Shown: positions 49,019 to 60,967 of the stretch, piece by piece
How the letters are laid out: every line of letters starts with the position of its first letter
How positions within the stretch are numbered: position 1 is the stretch's first letter
NCBI GenBank assembly: GCA_043228905.1
Contig: JBHGNT010000001.1
Location: 4,278,001-4,342,000 of the forward strand
Reading direction: 5' to 3'
Length of the DNA: 64,000 nt
DNA from: Azolla caroliniana
Lineage: Eukaryota > Polypodiophyta
Position numbers and translations under genes: made by a program
The notes under the pieces: model-generated
Seen by the model: only the letters and a program-made list of their open reading frames with translations
The model's database searches: none
Told to the model about the DNA's origin: nothing

Positions 49019-50167
49019 CGCCCCATATATCGAGTGTAACTGCTTAAGGCGATCCACTTCTGGCATCTGCTGAAAATGAATCCAGGATCCTATTGATGCT
49101 ACTAGCCCATTGTCTAATTTTCCCCATGCAAGACGAGGTCTAAGGCCCAATACATTTCCAGTAGAATCCTGAGCAAGAGAATTAGCCAAAAGCGGTTGAT
49201 TCATCCAACCATCCCATGTGTTAGGCATGTCCTTGTGTAAAAAAATCTTGATTGCATCCCATGCTCTGACGATCCCTAGTAGAAATCTATTGGATGTTAG
49301 ATTCCGTCTCGGTGTCTGAATATCTGTCAAGAACATCCATTTCAAAGACGACAACCAGTTTCCTCCCGTCTTGGGAGATAATTGCATTAGCTAATTAAGC
49401 AACATACCCTTCCATGCCTTTGTCCCTGGCAACAATCCTCTGACTACAAACTTTGTCAAGAGAGCTTGAGATTGTATCAAGGGATCTATTAGAGCCAACC
49501 CTCCCTGACTTTTTGGCCTAATCAAAACATCCCATGCCACCTTGGCCACTACACGAGTTAAATATCTAGTTTGGTCTTCTAGGCCTAGATATCAAAAAAG
49601 TTAAATACAAGTTAGAGAGCACAATTAAGCTTGTTAATATATAATATTTTGAATGGTTCAAGAAAGTTTTAAACTTTTTTAAGACTTGTGAATGAACCAA
49701 TCACCTGATCGGTGAGATTTAGTCGCAAACCTTTTCGCCATAGTTAACAAACCAATAACTTGAATGTCATGATTTTCGTGAAGGATTTTGAAATATACAA
49801 ATAAGTCTAGTGAGTCATAGTACATACCATGGCTCTCTTCATATCTAACATGAATATGGACTAAACTAAGTACTTCACCTAAAATGATCAAAGCAAATTA
49901 TGGTGTGATTATATTCATGCATTAACTAAGATGGCTAACTTAGAAATAATTGAAAGATGACTTTGATATGCAACTTTTGTTTCAATTTAATGATATTGAA
50001 ACTTGCGTTAAAATGAGTATTCACTCAAGGATCCGACATTTGCGTTAACCCTTTTGAAAAGTTGCTTCATTATTTTCAGACACATACTTGACTTTCAAAC
50101 ACGAGAAGAAAGTTCAATATAAGAAATATCCCATTTAAAACAATGAACTTTTAGTGGCATCAAAATT

Positions 50168-50216
50168 GTTTTGTGTGTATGCATGCCCGCTTACAGAAAC
50201 GTGCATACACACACAA
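50168..50216. repeat. Short inverted repeat downstream of GDSL gene 2
   Basis: 'ttgtgtgtatgcat' and 'gtgcatacacacacaa' pair around 'gcccgcttacagaaac', about 165 bp beyond the GDSL stop codon. It may fold in the 3' region of the transcript. Confidence 0.55.
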
Positions 50217-50374
50217 TACTATGTGCTTTACGTTACGAGAAAAGGTTCATTTTAATAGAAAAATTCTCGTGCATTATTGAGTGAATTGGTATTATGGTAT
50301 ATACAACGCACGTCTTCGTGAGAACTTTAATAATACAAACAACTCCTTCACACCTTTTCCCCTCCACTTCAACT

Positions 50375-53282
50375 TCAATTGAATAATATACGAGATATTG
50401 TTTTCCACCCACTATCAGTAGGATGCGAACCGTCCCAAAACAAGGCCCTTTGAGGCAAGGGACACACGGTGTACAGAGGTGCCCCGTTGCTATTGACACT
50501 TCCACATAAGCCCCCATTAATACCTTGGCAACATGGTCTAAGTGGATATGTATCTATCACACACACACACAATTAGTACATAAATAAATCCATAAGTAAA
50601 CAAATCGAGGAACTTGTGGTACCCTTTCATACCTCTCACAAAATTAAATTGAATTAAATTGAGGGACTTAGGTTACCTTTGGCAACATTAAATGCTGAAT
50701 AGAAATCTATTGCTTTGAACTTGGCAAGAGTATATTTCTCTCGTAGAGTTGTTAACTTGGCATCAAGTTGTTGATTGTGGGGAACACTGATCGCATTGTT
50801 TAATGTGTCATTGCACTCCGTATAATTATTTGACGATGTAACAGATGGAAGACAGCCTGTTGGTTCTAGATTTGACACAACTATGGATCTGAATCCCAAT
50901 TCATACAATGCCTCTAGATTTGCACCAATTCCATTGATTAACTTTGGAATAAATGTGCTTACCTGTGAAAATGTTAAGAATAAACCAATATAAAGTTGTG
51001 TAATATAAACTCTCTTTGTTACATTTATTATTATTATCTCTCTAAGGTTTTGGGAGGATCTTTAAGCAACACATATAAGCAAGTAAATTGAACGAAACAA
51101 TCAATAATGATTTTTGGTATTATGAAGAAGTAAATCGATGTTGCAAGGTTTCTTTTGGAAGATAGGCGTGGAATCCGAAATGATGGATAACATGAGCCTT
51201 GTTTATAACAATTGTGGCCAAATTGTACACTTGTCGTGTTATATGTGTTGTTCCTCCATATTTTCTAAGAAGAGTTTTATTAGATATAATGGATTTTTGT
51301 TGGAGTCCCACACATGCATTAGCCTTGGCAAAGGCACATCCACAAAGGCAATTTCACAAACACACACGAGGTCTCAAAAAAGAAGGAAGCGTAAAGAAAA
51401 ATGGCTTAAAAGGATAGCTAGATACATCCATGGGAAGCCGAAACAATCTATATAATGGGGCAATATGGTGAGATGTAGTCTTGATGCAAGACATAAATGA
51501 GTAATTTTATTTTCTTTCAAGTCAACCATACCACAATAATTTGAAAGCACATTGTTAAGTGTAATATCTCCTTCTCTATAATACCCATTCAATCCAACAT
51601 CTTCTATCAATAAAGATTTAAAAATAATTGTATAATATGAACACATCTACTCACTTGATTGGTTGGATTTGTAGCGAGAAATATTGTATAGTCATTGCCA
51701 GCAATCACAAGGACACATATGGATGATGCTATGAGCTTCTTTGACACCACTCCATTGTTAACTAGATAGCGTAGCTCTTGGATTTGTGCGGTAACATTAG
51801 GATATGTGGGATATAATGAGGACAAAACCCCACTTCCTCCATACGCAAAATTGATGCCCATTGTATTGTTGTTTTTCGATGAGTTTAGAAGGCTATATGG
51901 AACAGGGGGTTTCACTTTAAGATGGGAAGCTGCATTACACCAATAGACAATTAAAAAATATAGTTAAATTGTTATTTTCCCTTAATTATAAAATGACTTA
52001 TTTATTACCTTTGAAGACATATTTTTTCCATCTCTTTTCAATTTCTAACCTTTACATATATGTCCATATTTCTCTTGATCTTTTTCTGAAATTTGAGCAT
52101 GTCTTGAATTCATTGTTGCACCTCAATATTGAAATGTCTCAAGTCTTTTCAAAGATATCTAGCAATTGAAACCTACACTATTTATTTGTCCTAGCATACG
52201 ATATCGATCTCTACTACTAAAACCATTTGATACCTTTGTTCTCTGGTAACTCTATACAAGATGTGTAATCTTCACACTTGAAATTGTTAAGACTCTTTTT
52301 GTTTATTGACTTGGGGCAAAACTCAATGAGGAGAATATTTTAACCTCTGAACATTAGACCTTCGAAGCTCTAACTACAACCTAGAGCAAAACCCTTGACA
52401 GGGGAATGCATGATCTCTCCCAAAATTGGTTGTGCCCACGTCTAATATTTCACAATCTAATAAGGATGATTCCCACATCAATCATCATGAGAAGATTTTT
52501 ACAATTCATGCTTTATAAGCTCTATGGCAGCACACCATAAATTTTAGGCATTAGATATACATATAAAGTTTGAGGTTGTGATAATAAGATTTAGGCATTT
52601 GGATATGATGACCATCCATTTTTTAATCCCACATATGTTTTCTACGAAGTTTATATATGTTGTTGATGGTTTAATAGTTTCGGTTTCTTGTCTTCACCAA
52701 CCAAAGACAAGAAACTTAAAGAAAAACTCATGTAGACAAGTGTTGCTTACTAATGATTGCAAATGAGAATCGCTAAGGCAATTCGACATTATAACACCTT
52801 TTCATGCATGCATATGGAAAGATTCAATAAGTAAATACAAAGTCTAAAAACGATCAATTTGAAGAGATTTTTGAAGGTACTACCATAAAAATCCGTGAAA
52901 ACCCTTCCATTAGAGAATCTCCCAAACGGAATGCCTGGCCAAGTTTGACCATAAGGTATTCGCCAAGGTGCATTATTTGCCTCCCCTACAAGGTTAAGTG
53001 TCGAATCAAACTTATCGCGATTTCCTGTGTCTGCATATGAGTCCCCGAATGCAAACAACGCGTTGTATGTATTGGCATCAGTTTGACCCTCTGTATATAG
53101 ACAAGGTTAAGTATTAGTCGAACATCCATGCCTCACATATATCCACCAAAGAAGTTGTGTGTGCACGTATGTGCAAACCACATACACGACATGCACACAC
53201 AAAGAATACCAAGGAGCTTACCTAGTAGTGAAACTATTAGAATGAAAGAACCAAGAAAACACATTATTGCGTCCATGTTCAT
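50375..53282 (-). CDS. GDSL esterase/lipase (At5g03610-like), gene 2, five exons, complete
   Basis: Exons 5' to 3': 53282-53222, 53090-52884, 51929-51655, 50962-50677, 50553-50375. Borders are GT-AG and phases close to 335 aa. The N-terminus (about residues 5-20) is hydrophobic and fits a signal peptide. Block I is LFAFGDSYADTGN (Ser38), block III is intact as AGNDY (Asn168, Asp169), and block V is WDGSHPTDSGW (Asp317, His320). It therefore keeps the whole catalytic set that gene 1 has partly lost. Exon lengths and intron phases match gene 1 closely, so the two are paralogues, here in opposite orientation and 21 kb apart. A second in-frame ATG (53276) could also be used. A secreted acyl or lipid esterase is likely; the substrate is unknown. 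Confidence 0.93.
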
Positions 53283-53352
53283 GGAGTCTTCCTTTCAAGC
53301 TTGAGATTTGAGAACCAATAATGTTATCTTGTAGTATGATTCCAAGTGCATC

Positions 53353-53360
53353 ATATATAA
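53353..53360 (-). promoter_or_regulatory. TATA box of GDSL gene 2
   Basis: Read on the minus strand as 'ttatatat', about 70 bp upstream of the ATG at 53282. This is the same spacing as in gene 1. Confidence 0.55.
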
Positions 53361-55634
53361 GAAAACGAGCCCCTCATGTCAAAGACATATCTTTGATTTT
53401 TTGAATATGTGGCTAGCATTAAGTTGTCCATGAATGTGCATGTTTAAACATTTCAATTAATTTAGGTTGGTTAGATTATATTATATTGGTAGGTGACTCA
53501 TTACTCATCCAATCAAATTGATTAAGAAAGACAATATATACTATGATTGAAAACCCACTCATTGTGTTGAATAACATTAACAATATAATTATTATATTTA
53601 GTGCTCAAAACCATTTGTCTTGTGTTTTTATTGTATTGACATTTGTTTATAGATACCCAAATGGATATACCTCATCTCACCTCCTTATAAATCAATATTG
53701 GGCTCTCTGTGTCTTTATTGTATAGAAATTTGTTTAGAGATCCCCCAATGGATATACCCCATCTCACTTCCCTATAAGTCAATATTAGATATGCTTTTTA
53801 AAACTAATGGAAGGATATCTTGTTTGGAAAAAAATAAAATAAAAAATATTAGCCTCTTTATGGATGCTACATGTCTATCTAATCTAATCTAATATCTTTC
53901 TCACACAAGTAATTAATTTAATTGTATGTAAGAACCATCATTATAGTATCGTTGCCCTCCCTACACAAGGAGAGGGACATTCCCTAGTACCATAAAAAAT
54001 GTTTAGTACGCACAAGATGAAAAAGTCTTTACACGTTTTATGCATCCATAGTTGCCACATAAGTATACCTTTCAACTTTGCAATGTACACTTTTATTTCA
54101 TGTCTACATCAAATGTGAAAGAATTGCGCATATTCCAATTCTATTGCAACCAAATACCTTAATGATTAGACCATGTGATTTCTATCTCACCCTTTTGTCC
54201 ATTTTGCACATATTGGCTAAAGAGCCATAAGCAACATTAGATAAGAAGACAAAACTTGAGGTATTTTTTTATAAATATTTCCAAATAGCTTGTGGAATAA
54301 GGTGTTGAATGAACAAATTGTTTATCGTCTTCCAATTGAACAATACAAAAGAAACATTTTCCTTATTTCAACCCTCTCCCCTTGAGGATTGACCTAAAGG
54401 AAGGTTTCAATTATCACACTCCAACCTTAGAAATTGGAATACATGATTTCCATCTCATCCTTCTGTCCATTTTGTACATATTGGCTTTAAAAGATCAATA
54501 GGCAATATTAGGTAAGAAGACAATAATTGAGATATTTTCTATAAATATTTCCAAATAGCTTGTGGAACACGGCGTTGAACGAATCAATTGTATATTGTCT
54601 TCCAATTGAACAATACAAAAGAAACATGTGCCTAACTTCATCCCTCTCCTCTTGAGGGTTGAACCTAACGGAAGGTTCCAATTATCACACTCCAAATGAA
54701 CATGTTGGATCCAAATAGCAATTGAGAATGCAAACTATGTTGCAAAATTTTCAAATATAGCCTTGCATCAAACTTGTTCACGTTTTGGTTTTTTTGTGCT
54801 TTGGATGAGAGCCATGAAAGTGACACTATGTAGTGAAACCATAATTTGGTGGAATCAAACTTGAACAATGTTTGAGATTGTGTATCGCCTACTTCCGCCC
54901 ACTTTAACAAACCCTAACAAAAAACAAATGATTGAACTAAGGTCTCAAATTTTTTTTCTTTCTTTGTTAAATGTAACAATGGAGAAGAAACAAGCAATTC
55001 CTTTAATAATGATTTACTTTCCTCTCAATTATGTGATCAAACCCATTCAAGACACGACACAACTTCTTGTTAGTTTTTTTCCATGCACCAATTCTTCTTT
55101 CTCAATCAAATATTGTGTACTATATATATCCAATGATGGTTCAGGCCTTGTCGCATATATCTTGAAGTAATGGAAAACAACGAGCCATCAAATGCATATC
55201 CAAATTCAGTGTTGGCATGAAATCCTATGAAATCCATGTGATTCCCATTTTTTATGACAACATAAATTGAGGACATCACTACATCTCTTGTGAGCCCTTG
55301 TCATTCTATCCAAGGTAGCAATGGTAAGATGTATACAAAAGATGTAACCTCACAATATCATCACCAAGTGCTAAGATTTGAAACATAACCTAAAAGGATC
55401 TATATCACAGATCAAAGAGCGGAATTTGTGGCATGAACCCCCCATTAAAAGCATTAAATGTGATACTATATTTTGCCCTAGGTAGAAATATAATCACTAC
55501 CTGGACCTTTGTATGTAGACATAATCCGTTGCTAAAAGCAACCCTTGTGAAAAAACAACCAAAATTTGCTCCATATACATATATGGCATCAAAATAGAGA
55601 TTTGTTCCATATATATATATATATATATATATAT
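53361..55634. other. Intergenic DNA with two local tandem duplications
   Basis: No gene was recognised. An 85-bp unit ('ttattgtat.ga.atttgttta' to 'aatggatatacc.catctcac') is repeated at about 53625 and about 53711. A unit of about 270 bp is repeated at 54172-54695. An (AT)n tract lies at 55610-55634. Confidence 0.55.
54172..54695. repeat. Tandem duplication, about 270-bp period
   Basis: Copies at about 54172-54441 and 54442-54695 share 'tttccaaatagcttgtggaa', 'tcttccaattgaacaataca' and 'attatcacactccaa', with many small differences. Confidence 0.75.
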
Positions 55635-55650
55635 TGTGAAATGCTCAAGA

Positions 55651-55857
55651 TGTGAAATGCTCCCAAGAATAGCCTCCATTCCATTATGTTCTAAGTTACA
55701 TTTTATAGACTACTCTTAGCATGGAGGGTGTTCTCCCGCTCTAATTAGCTCTTCTAATTATGGGGCTTGGTAGGGGCCTAATTTGGGTGTGGTCCATGTG
55801 GCGGTAGGGGCCTAATTTAGGTGGCCTAATTTGGGTGTGGTCCATGTGTCCGCCACA
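55651..55857 (-). repeat. 3' LTR of the gag-less gypsy element
   Basis: It matches 59136-59294 but carries an extra internal duplication of about 49 bp (second 'ggtgtggtccatgtg' near 55834). The first 16 bp, 'tgtgaaatgctcaaga', are additionally repeated just outside at 55635-55650. Confidence 0.88.
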
Positions 55858-58800
55858 GTTCCCCCTTGTAAAAAAAAGTTATTGTGCGGTCAGATCGTGA
55901 CAGGGCATGGACGGCGGTTCTAGGTGGGGGGATGACATGGGCGTGGGCGTGGGTGTGGGCGTGGGCATGCACGTGGGCGGGGGCAATGGTAGTTGATGGA
56001 AGGGCTTCATGCGAGACTGGTGGGCAAAGGTAGAGCGGTTGTTGGAGGCGTGACAGAGTAGATATGTAGTGTTGCGTATTTGCTTTTGAACTTCGAAGGG
56101 ACCGATCCATCGGTGCATGAGCGACTCGCTGAGGCCACGATGACGGATGGGGAAATAGATGAGGACTTTGTTGCCGACGTGGTATTGATGGTCGGCGCGG
56201 CCTACATCGTGTTGTCGTTTTTGGCGTAGCTGTGCTTGGTGCAGGTTGCTCGTGATGGCTTTGCGGAGGGGCTGGAGTTCTTGCAGGTGGGACCACCAGG
56301 ACACTGCATTAGAGTGGAGTCGTGTGATTGGTTGCGAGACTGCCACTTCTGGGGGTAAGCGCGGGTCCCTTCCGTAAAGGGCCCAAAATGGGCTAATGCG
56401 AGTGGAGGCTTGCACAGTTGTGTTGTAGGCATGTGTAACGAAGGGCAAGATCTGGTCCCAGGTCGAGTGCAACGGATTGATGTAGGCCGAGATTTGTTTT
56501 TTTAAGGTTCGATTGAGGCGCTCCGTCAATCCATTCGTCTGCGGATGGTAGGGTGACGTGCATAATTGTTGGATTCCTAATTGTGTAGAAACTAGGCGTA
56601 GGAGCTCACTGTTGAACTGGGGTCCTTGATCGAACAAGATTTGGAGTGGGCAACCATGGGGGAAGATGATTTTCTCCAATAGTTTGAAGGCGATGGTCAT
56701 AGCCTTGGCATCTGGGATAGCGGTTGTCTCAGCCCAACGCGTCAAGTACTCGGTTATGACGAGGATGAATTTGTTCCCTTCTTGTGACTCGGGAAAGGGG
56801 CCCATAATGTCCCATCTGACAATTTCAAATGGAGCTTGAACTTGTATCAGATGTAAGAGGCCTTGAGCCACTTGAGGTGATTTGATGGCCTGACATAAGT
56901 TGCATGCTTTGATGTAGGAGGCGATCTCGTGGCGTAGCCCCGACCAATAGAATTTGCAACGGATTTTGTCTAGCACCTTATGAAAACCCAAGTGGTTGGA
57001 CAACGGGTGATCGTGGAAGAAACGAAGGTAAGACAGGTGCAGTTGCTCAGGCATGTAGACCCGGGGTTCCTTGGCTACTTGGCAAAAAAGGAGGACATTA
57101 TCTTGGATCATGAATTGCTTGGTGAGGGATGATGTGGGCTCGGCTCGTAGGCGGTGGCAGATGTCTTGGATTTTTTTGTCGTGTTGTTGCATGTTGGCTA
57201 TTTGGGATGAGGATATGGGGAAATCGATTGTGTCAGAGGCGATCTGGGTTGCCTGAAAGGATATGCGGGATAATCCATCAACGACAATGTTCTGGGGACC
57301 ACGGCGATAGCGCAACGTGAATGTGTAATCCTGTAGCGCCAAAGCCCAACAAAGTAAGCGCTTGGGTGGATGAGCCTTCTTTATGAGGGAGAGCAATGGC
57401 TGATGGTCGGTTTCGACTGATGTATTTGACCCGTGTAGGTATGGGTGGAAACGATGGAATGCCCAGACGATGGCGAGCAACTCTTTTTCGGTTTTTGAGT
57501 AATTTTGTTCGGCTTTGGTAAGTGACTGACTTATGTAGGCAATTGGGCGTAGTTGGTCGTTGTCGTCGGATTGGAGCAGGACCGCACCTAGGCCAACATT
57601 GGAGGCATCCGTTTGTAGATGGAAAGGCTTCGTGAAATCAGGGTGGGCGAGGAGGTCAGAGGCTTGGAGTGTTCACTTGAGCTGCAGGAAGCTGGATTCG
57701 CAGGCTTCGGTCCATATGAAGGGTGTGTCTTTTTGCAGGAGCGCGCGTAGTGGGGTTGACAGGTTGGCTAGACGTGGGATGAAGCGGAGAGAGAACGTGA
57801 GGAGGCCGAGGAAGCGTTGAAGCTGCTTGACGGTGGTGGGGCGGGGGAATTTTTGGACTGCTTCCGTCTTCTCTGGGTCCATTTGTACTCCGTCAGAGGA
57901 GATGACGTACTCAAGGTAGCGGAGGCGTGTACTACCCCATCGACACTTCTTCCATTGCAACTGCAATCGATAGTGTTGAACAAAGTGAGGACCTCCCAAA
58001 GGACTTGAAGGTGTTCCACCCAAGTGCTTGTATGTATCAGAATATCGTCTAGATAGACAATGACGACGCGGCGGGTGATGAGATCATCGAAGATGGCGTT
58101 AGCCATTCGCTGGAATGTGCTCCCAACATCGGATAGGCCAAAGGGCATCCGTGTGAACTGAAAAATGCCTTTCCTAGTGCAGAATGCAGTTTTGTGGGAA
58201 TCTTTAGGATTCATAGGGATCTGCCAATATCCCGAGGCCAGATCGAGGGAGGTGAAGTACTTTGATTTGTCGAGCTGGTCAAGGAAGTCGTCGATACGAG
58301 GGAGAGGATATCGATCATGGGTGGTGACATGGTTTAGTTGTCGGAAGTCGACACAAAAACGGTAAGAGTCATCCCCTTTCTTTACCATGTGTGGCTCCGA
58401 GATCCACTCGCTCTTGGAAAGTGTGATAATCCCTTGTTGTAGCATAGTTTTGACGGTGTTGTCGATGCACTCGTGGTCGAGAGGCGAGCAACGTCGAGGA
58501 GCTGGGTGGATGGGGCGGGCGTTGCTTGTAGGAATCGTGTGGTGGATCGGAAAATGGACCGAGGGAGGTTTTGCAGGTGGTGTAGACAAGGAGGGAAAGG
58601 TGGCTAGGAGCCGTCAGATGTTGTGGATGCGCTCTGTCGGTGATACTAGGTACTGTGTGTTGCTGATGTGGGTGGTATCTCGTGGAGTAGTGAAGAGCGC
58701 GATCGAAAGGTGATTGGGGAGGATGAGATGTTGTGAGGAGAAATCAAGACAGAATCGACTATGGAGGAACCAATCATAGCCGAGGGTGATTGAGAATAAT

Positions 58801-59135
58801 TGGTGCGGGAGGACGTAGAAACGATGTTGGATCTAGGCGGAACTGATGGTGAGCATGCACATGACTTGCGTATGTGAGTGGTACACCCGTTGTTGGTCGC
58901 CAAAGAGGATTTTAATGGGCGGTGCGTGGCTCGTGGGAAGTTGTAATTGGGTGACTAAATCTGCGCTGATGGAAGAGATGCTGCTGTCGGAGTCGAGGAG
59001 AACTTCTTGGGTCGTGTGTTGAAGGAATTCTGGATTGATTGAGTTTGCGTTGCCGCCGTTGTTGTCGTGTTGCATCGTGGCGTGTATTGTTGGGGTCGTG
59101 AGTTGGGGTTGCTTTGCCCGTCTTCTCCACCAAGA

Positions 59136-59294
59136 TGTGAAATGCTCCCAAGAATAGCCTCCATTCCATGATGTTCTAAGTTACATTTTATAGACTACTC
59201 TTAGCGTGGAGGGTGTTCTCCCGCTCCAATTAGCTCTTCTAATTATGGGGCTTGGTAGGGGCCTAATTTGGGTGTGGTCCATGTGACCGCCACA
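59136..59294 (-). repeat. 5' LTR of the gag-less gypsy element
   Basis: 159 bp, TGTG...CACA ends. Just inside it, on the minus strand, 'tcttggtggagaagacggg' is the candidate primer-binding site (TGG two or three bases after the LTR). No clean target duplication was seen. Confidence 0.85.
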
Positions 59295-59979
59295 ATACTT
59301 ATGTATGTATAGGCATACATATACATACATATAATCATTGGTCCCATTGGGAAGGAATGTGCTGATCTGTGGCCCAAAAAACTAACTTCTGCTAATGCAA
59401 TTCTGTAGTTAGACTCTGGAATGTAGACATAGGTGCACCACTACTAGTTCTTTATGGCTTGTTTAATTAGAACTATCTTGAATTTAATCTTATCTTTGCA
59501 TTTCAAAGTCGCCGCTTATCTAATGATCAATTTAGAGTTTTATCAGTACAATGAGTCTTTACTTATTTAATAAATTTACGTATTCAATTGTAAGAATGAT
59601 TTCATTGCATTATTTTCTCTTTAAAGACTTTCAAGTATGGACTTGTTTTGTTTCATTGATCGTGCTTTGAGAAAAAAAAAAGCAAGACATTGAGGGATTA
59701 GAGAATGAGGGAATGGGGGGAAAATTACTTGGATCGGATTTACCTAGAGTGAAAATTTACTTTAGTGCAATAATGCGGATTCAAGTTGCTATGCGTTGTG
59801 GGAGGGAGGTTTTCTTTGGTATTCATCATTGTGTTTGCTGATGATCTACGTATATCCAGTGTATATTTTTGTATCTTGGAAAGTATATATACTCTGCAAC
59901 TAAATCTATTTATCTATCTTTTTTAATTGTATGAGCCCTTGCAATGCCTATGACCGTGAATTAGAAAGTTGGAAAGGAG
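59295..59979. other. Spacer between gypsy and copia elements, nothing recognised
   Basis: AT-rich, starting with a 'catacata' microsatellite. No gene or repeat family was recognised. Confidence 0.5.
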
Positions 59980-60230
59980 TGTAAGAAATCAAGCAATAAC
60001 ACAAGAGATAGGAAGAAGATACCAGGGAGAGAGAGAGAGATCAAGAAGTTAATAATTGTATTTCTCACACCACATGAATAGTGGTTACAATGTGTATATA
60101 AGAGAGAGAGGGTAGTTACAAAACGTTTATATAAAAGAGGGGTATTTTAAGAATTATTATTTTTTACTTTATTTATCATAATATGTTTTATTTGTACTCC
60201 TAATATTATACTTTATTTTATAATCTAACA
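59980..60230 (-). repeat. 3' LTR of the copia element
   Basis: On the minus strand it begins TGTTAGATTA immediately after a polypurine tract (tttatggggggt) and ends CTTACA at 59980. A TATA-like 'ttatatac' lies in its centre (about 60093-60100). These features mark the U3-R-U5 of the element whose coding region lies to the right. The matching 5' LTR is not in the window. Confidence 0.75.
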
Positions 60231-60967
60231 CCCCCCATAAAATAAAGAGTTTATTTTTCTTTATTGATCTTACTAATGCTAAGACCAAATTTATTACAAC
60301 AATTCCAATGTTTTTGTTGTGGTATTGGCTTCGTAAAAAAATCCGCCCACATTGTTGTAGTAGATGTGTAATGTAAAGAAATTTCTTTTGCTTCTACCAA
60401 TTCTCGAATAAAATGATGTGCTCTTATATGTTTGTTTTGATCCGTGATCTTTGGATTAATAGCTAGCTTAATGCATGATTGATTGTCGCAAAAAACTTTG
60501 ACTTCATTAAGGTTTATGATGTCGAGCTCTTCAATGATCGTCTTTATCCACAATCCTTCTTTCACTGTTAATGCCACTGCAACATATTCCGCTTCAGTGC
60601 TAGAAAGAGCCACATATACTAAGTTGACGTTTGGTTCTCCATGCAATTGCTCCATTAGGGAATGTGAAAACCATACCGGATGTTGAGCGGGAGGTATCAA
60701 GATCTCCCCTCCAATCAGAATCAGTCCAACCAACTAATGGTGTTTGGAGCCAACCACTAAGTTGGGACGAATTCCTAGATTGGAAAGACTTATATGTTAG
60801 ACCTATGTCTTTAGCGTATTGTAGATAATGAAGAACTCACTTTAAAGCATTCCAATGAGCTACTCCAGGATTTTGCATAAATCTAGAAAGAAAACCAGCT
60901 CAATAAGACAAATCCGGACGTGTATAACTCATAAGGTACCTTATACTTCCAAGGATTTGTCGATAAG

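Larger units (their letters stand above)
42028..49560 (-). mobile_element. 5'-truncated LINE with 18-bp target duplication, interrupted by a gypsy element
   Basis: 'aatatctagtttggtctt' occurs at 42010-42027 and 49561-49578; T9 at 42026-42034 is the A-tail, so it reads on the minus strand. Coding remnants before the interruption (49387-49019) include GLRPRLAWGKLDNG and LKQLHSIYG. After it (43348-42264) come WAPILVRPK, YWKWIWSFRGPTKYTLFRWL (zf-RVT core) and LWTLWKCRCKRRY. Removing 43349-49018 restores a continuous reading across the joint (IYGA then SWAPILV in frames of the same strand). About 1.86 kb without the insert, very close to the LINE at 23049-24855. Stops are present, so the copy is dead. 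Confidence 0.92.
41540..49800 (+). pseudogene. Decayed duplicate of the Ppx gene 3' end, split by nested transposons
   Basis: Positions 41545-41615 repeat the 3' half of Ppx exon 7 and its donor ('gcacaagataagct' then 'attctatataaaaaa'; compare 35325-35393). Positions 41683-41825 repeat part of intron 7 (compare 35450-35590, e.g. 'tgtttgttttaagct'). After the LINE and LTR insertions, 49579-49633 continues intron 7 ('ctaggcctagatat', compare 35806-35865), and 49653-49760 matches the Ppx 3' flank (36142-36260). Exon 8 is missing from the copy and the exon 7 donor is altered, so it is not functional. The fragments are co-linear with the parent gene about 6-14 kb upstream. Confidence 0.8.
55651..59294 (-). 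mobile_element. Compact gag-less Ty3/gypsy element, GC-richer than its surroundings
   Basis: LTRs of about 160-207 bp at both ends, each starting TGTG and ending CACA. On the minus strand: a short leader, a protease-like region (59075-58833, with LLDSDSS where DTG/DSG is expected), RT (58589-57990, YLDDILIHTS), continuing after a frameshift near 58000-57990 through GVQMDPEKTEAVQ, RNase H, then integrase (57480-55879) with an HHCC zinc region, LFDQGPQF, HPQTNGLTERLN and a C-terminal RWIGPF module. The protein ends in a TP-repeat tail and has no chromodomain. Only about 60 codons separate the 5' LTR from the protease, so gag is absent. A stop at about 58833 and the frameshift disable it. Confidence 0.9.

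Noticed and set aside
20-53282. A biosynthetic gene cluster linking the P450, GDSL and other genes
   Set aside because: The P450 is a CYP97 carotenoid-type enzyme, the WD40 and Ppx genes are housekeeping types, and spacing is large; co-location looks incidental.
55858-56300. Envelope-like or extra ORF downstream of integrase in the compact gypsy element
   Set aside because: The 156-codon frame is an alternative frame of the integrase C-terminus; its Pro/Thr/His richness comes from the TP repeat.
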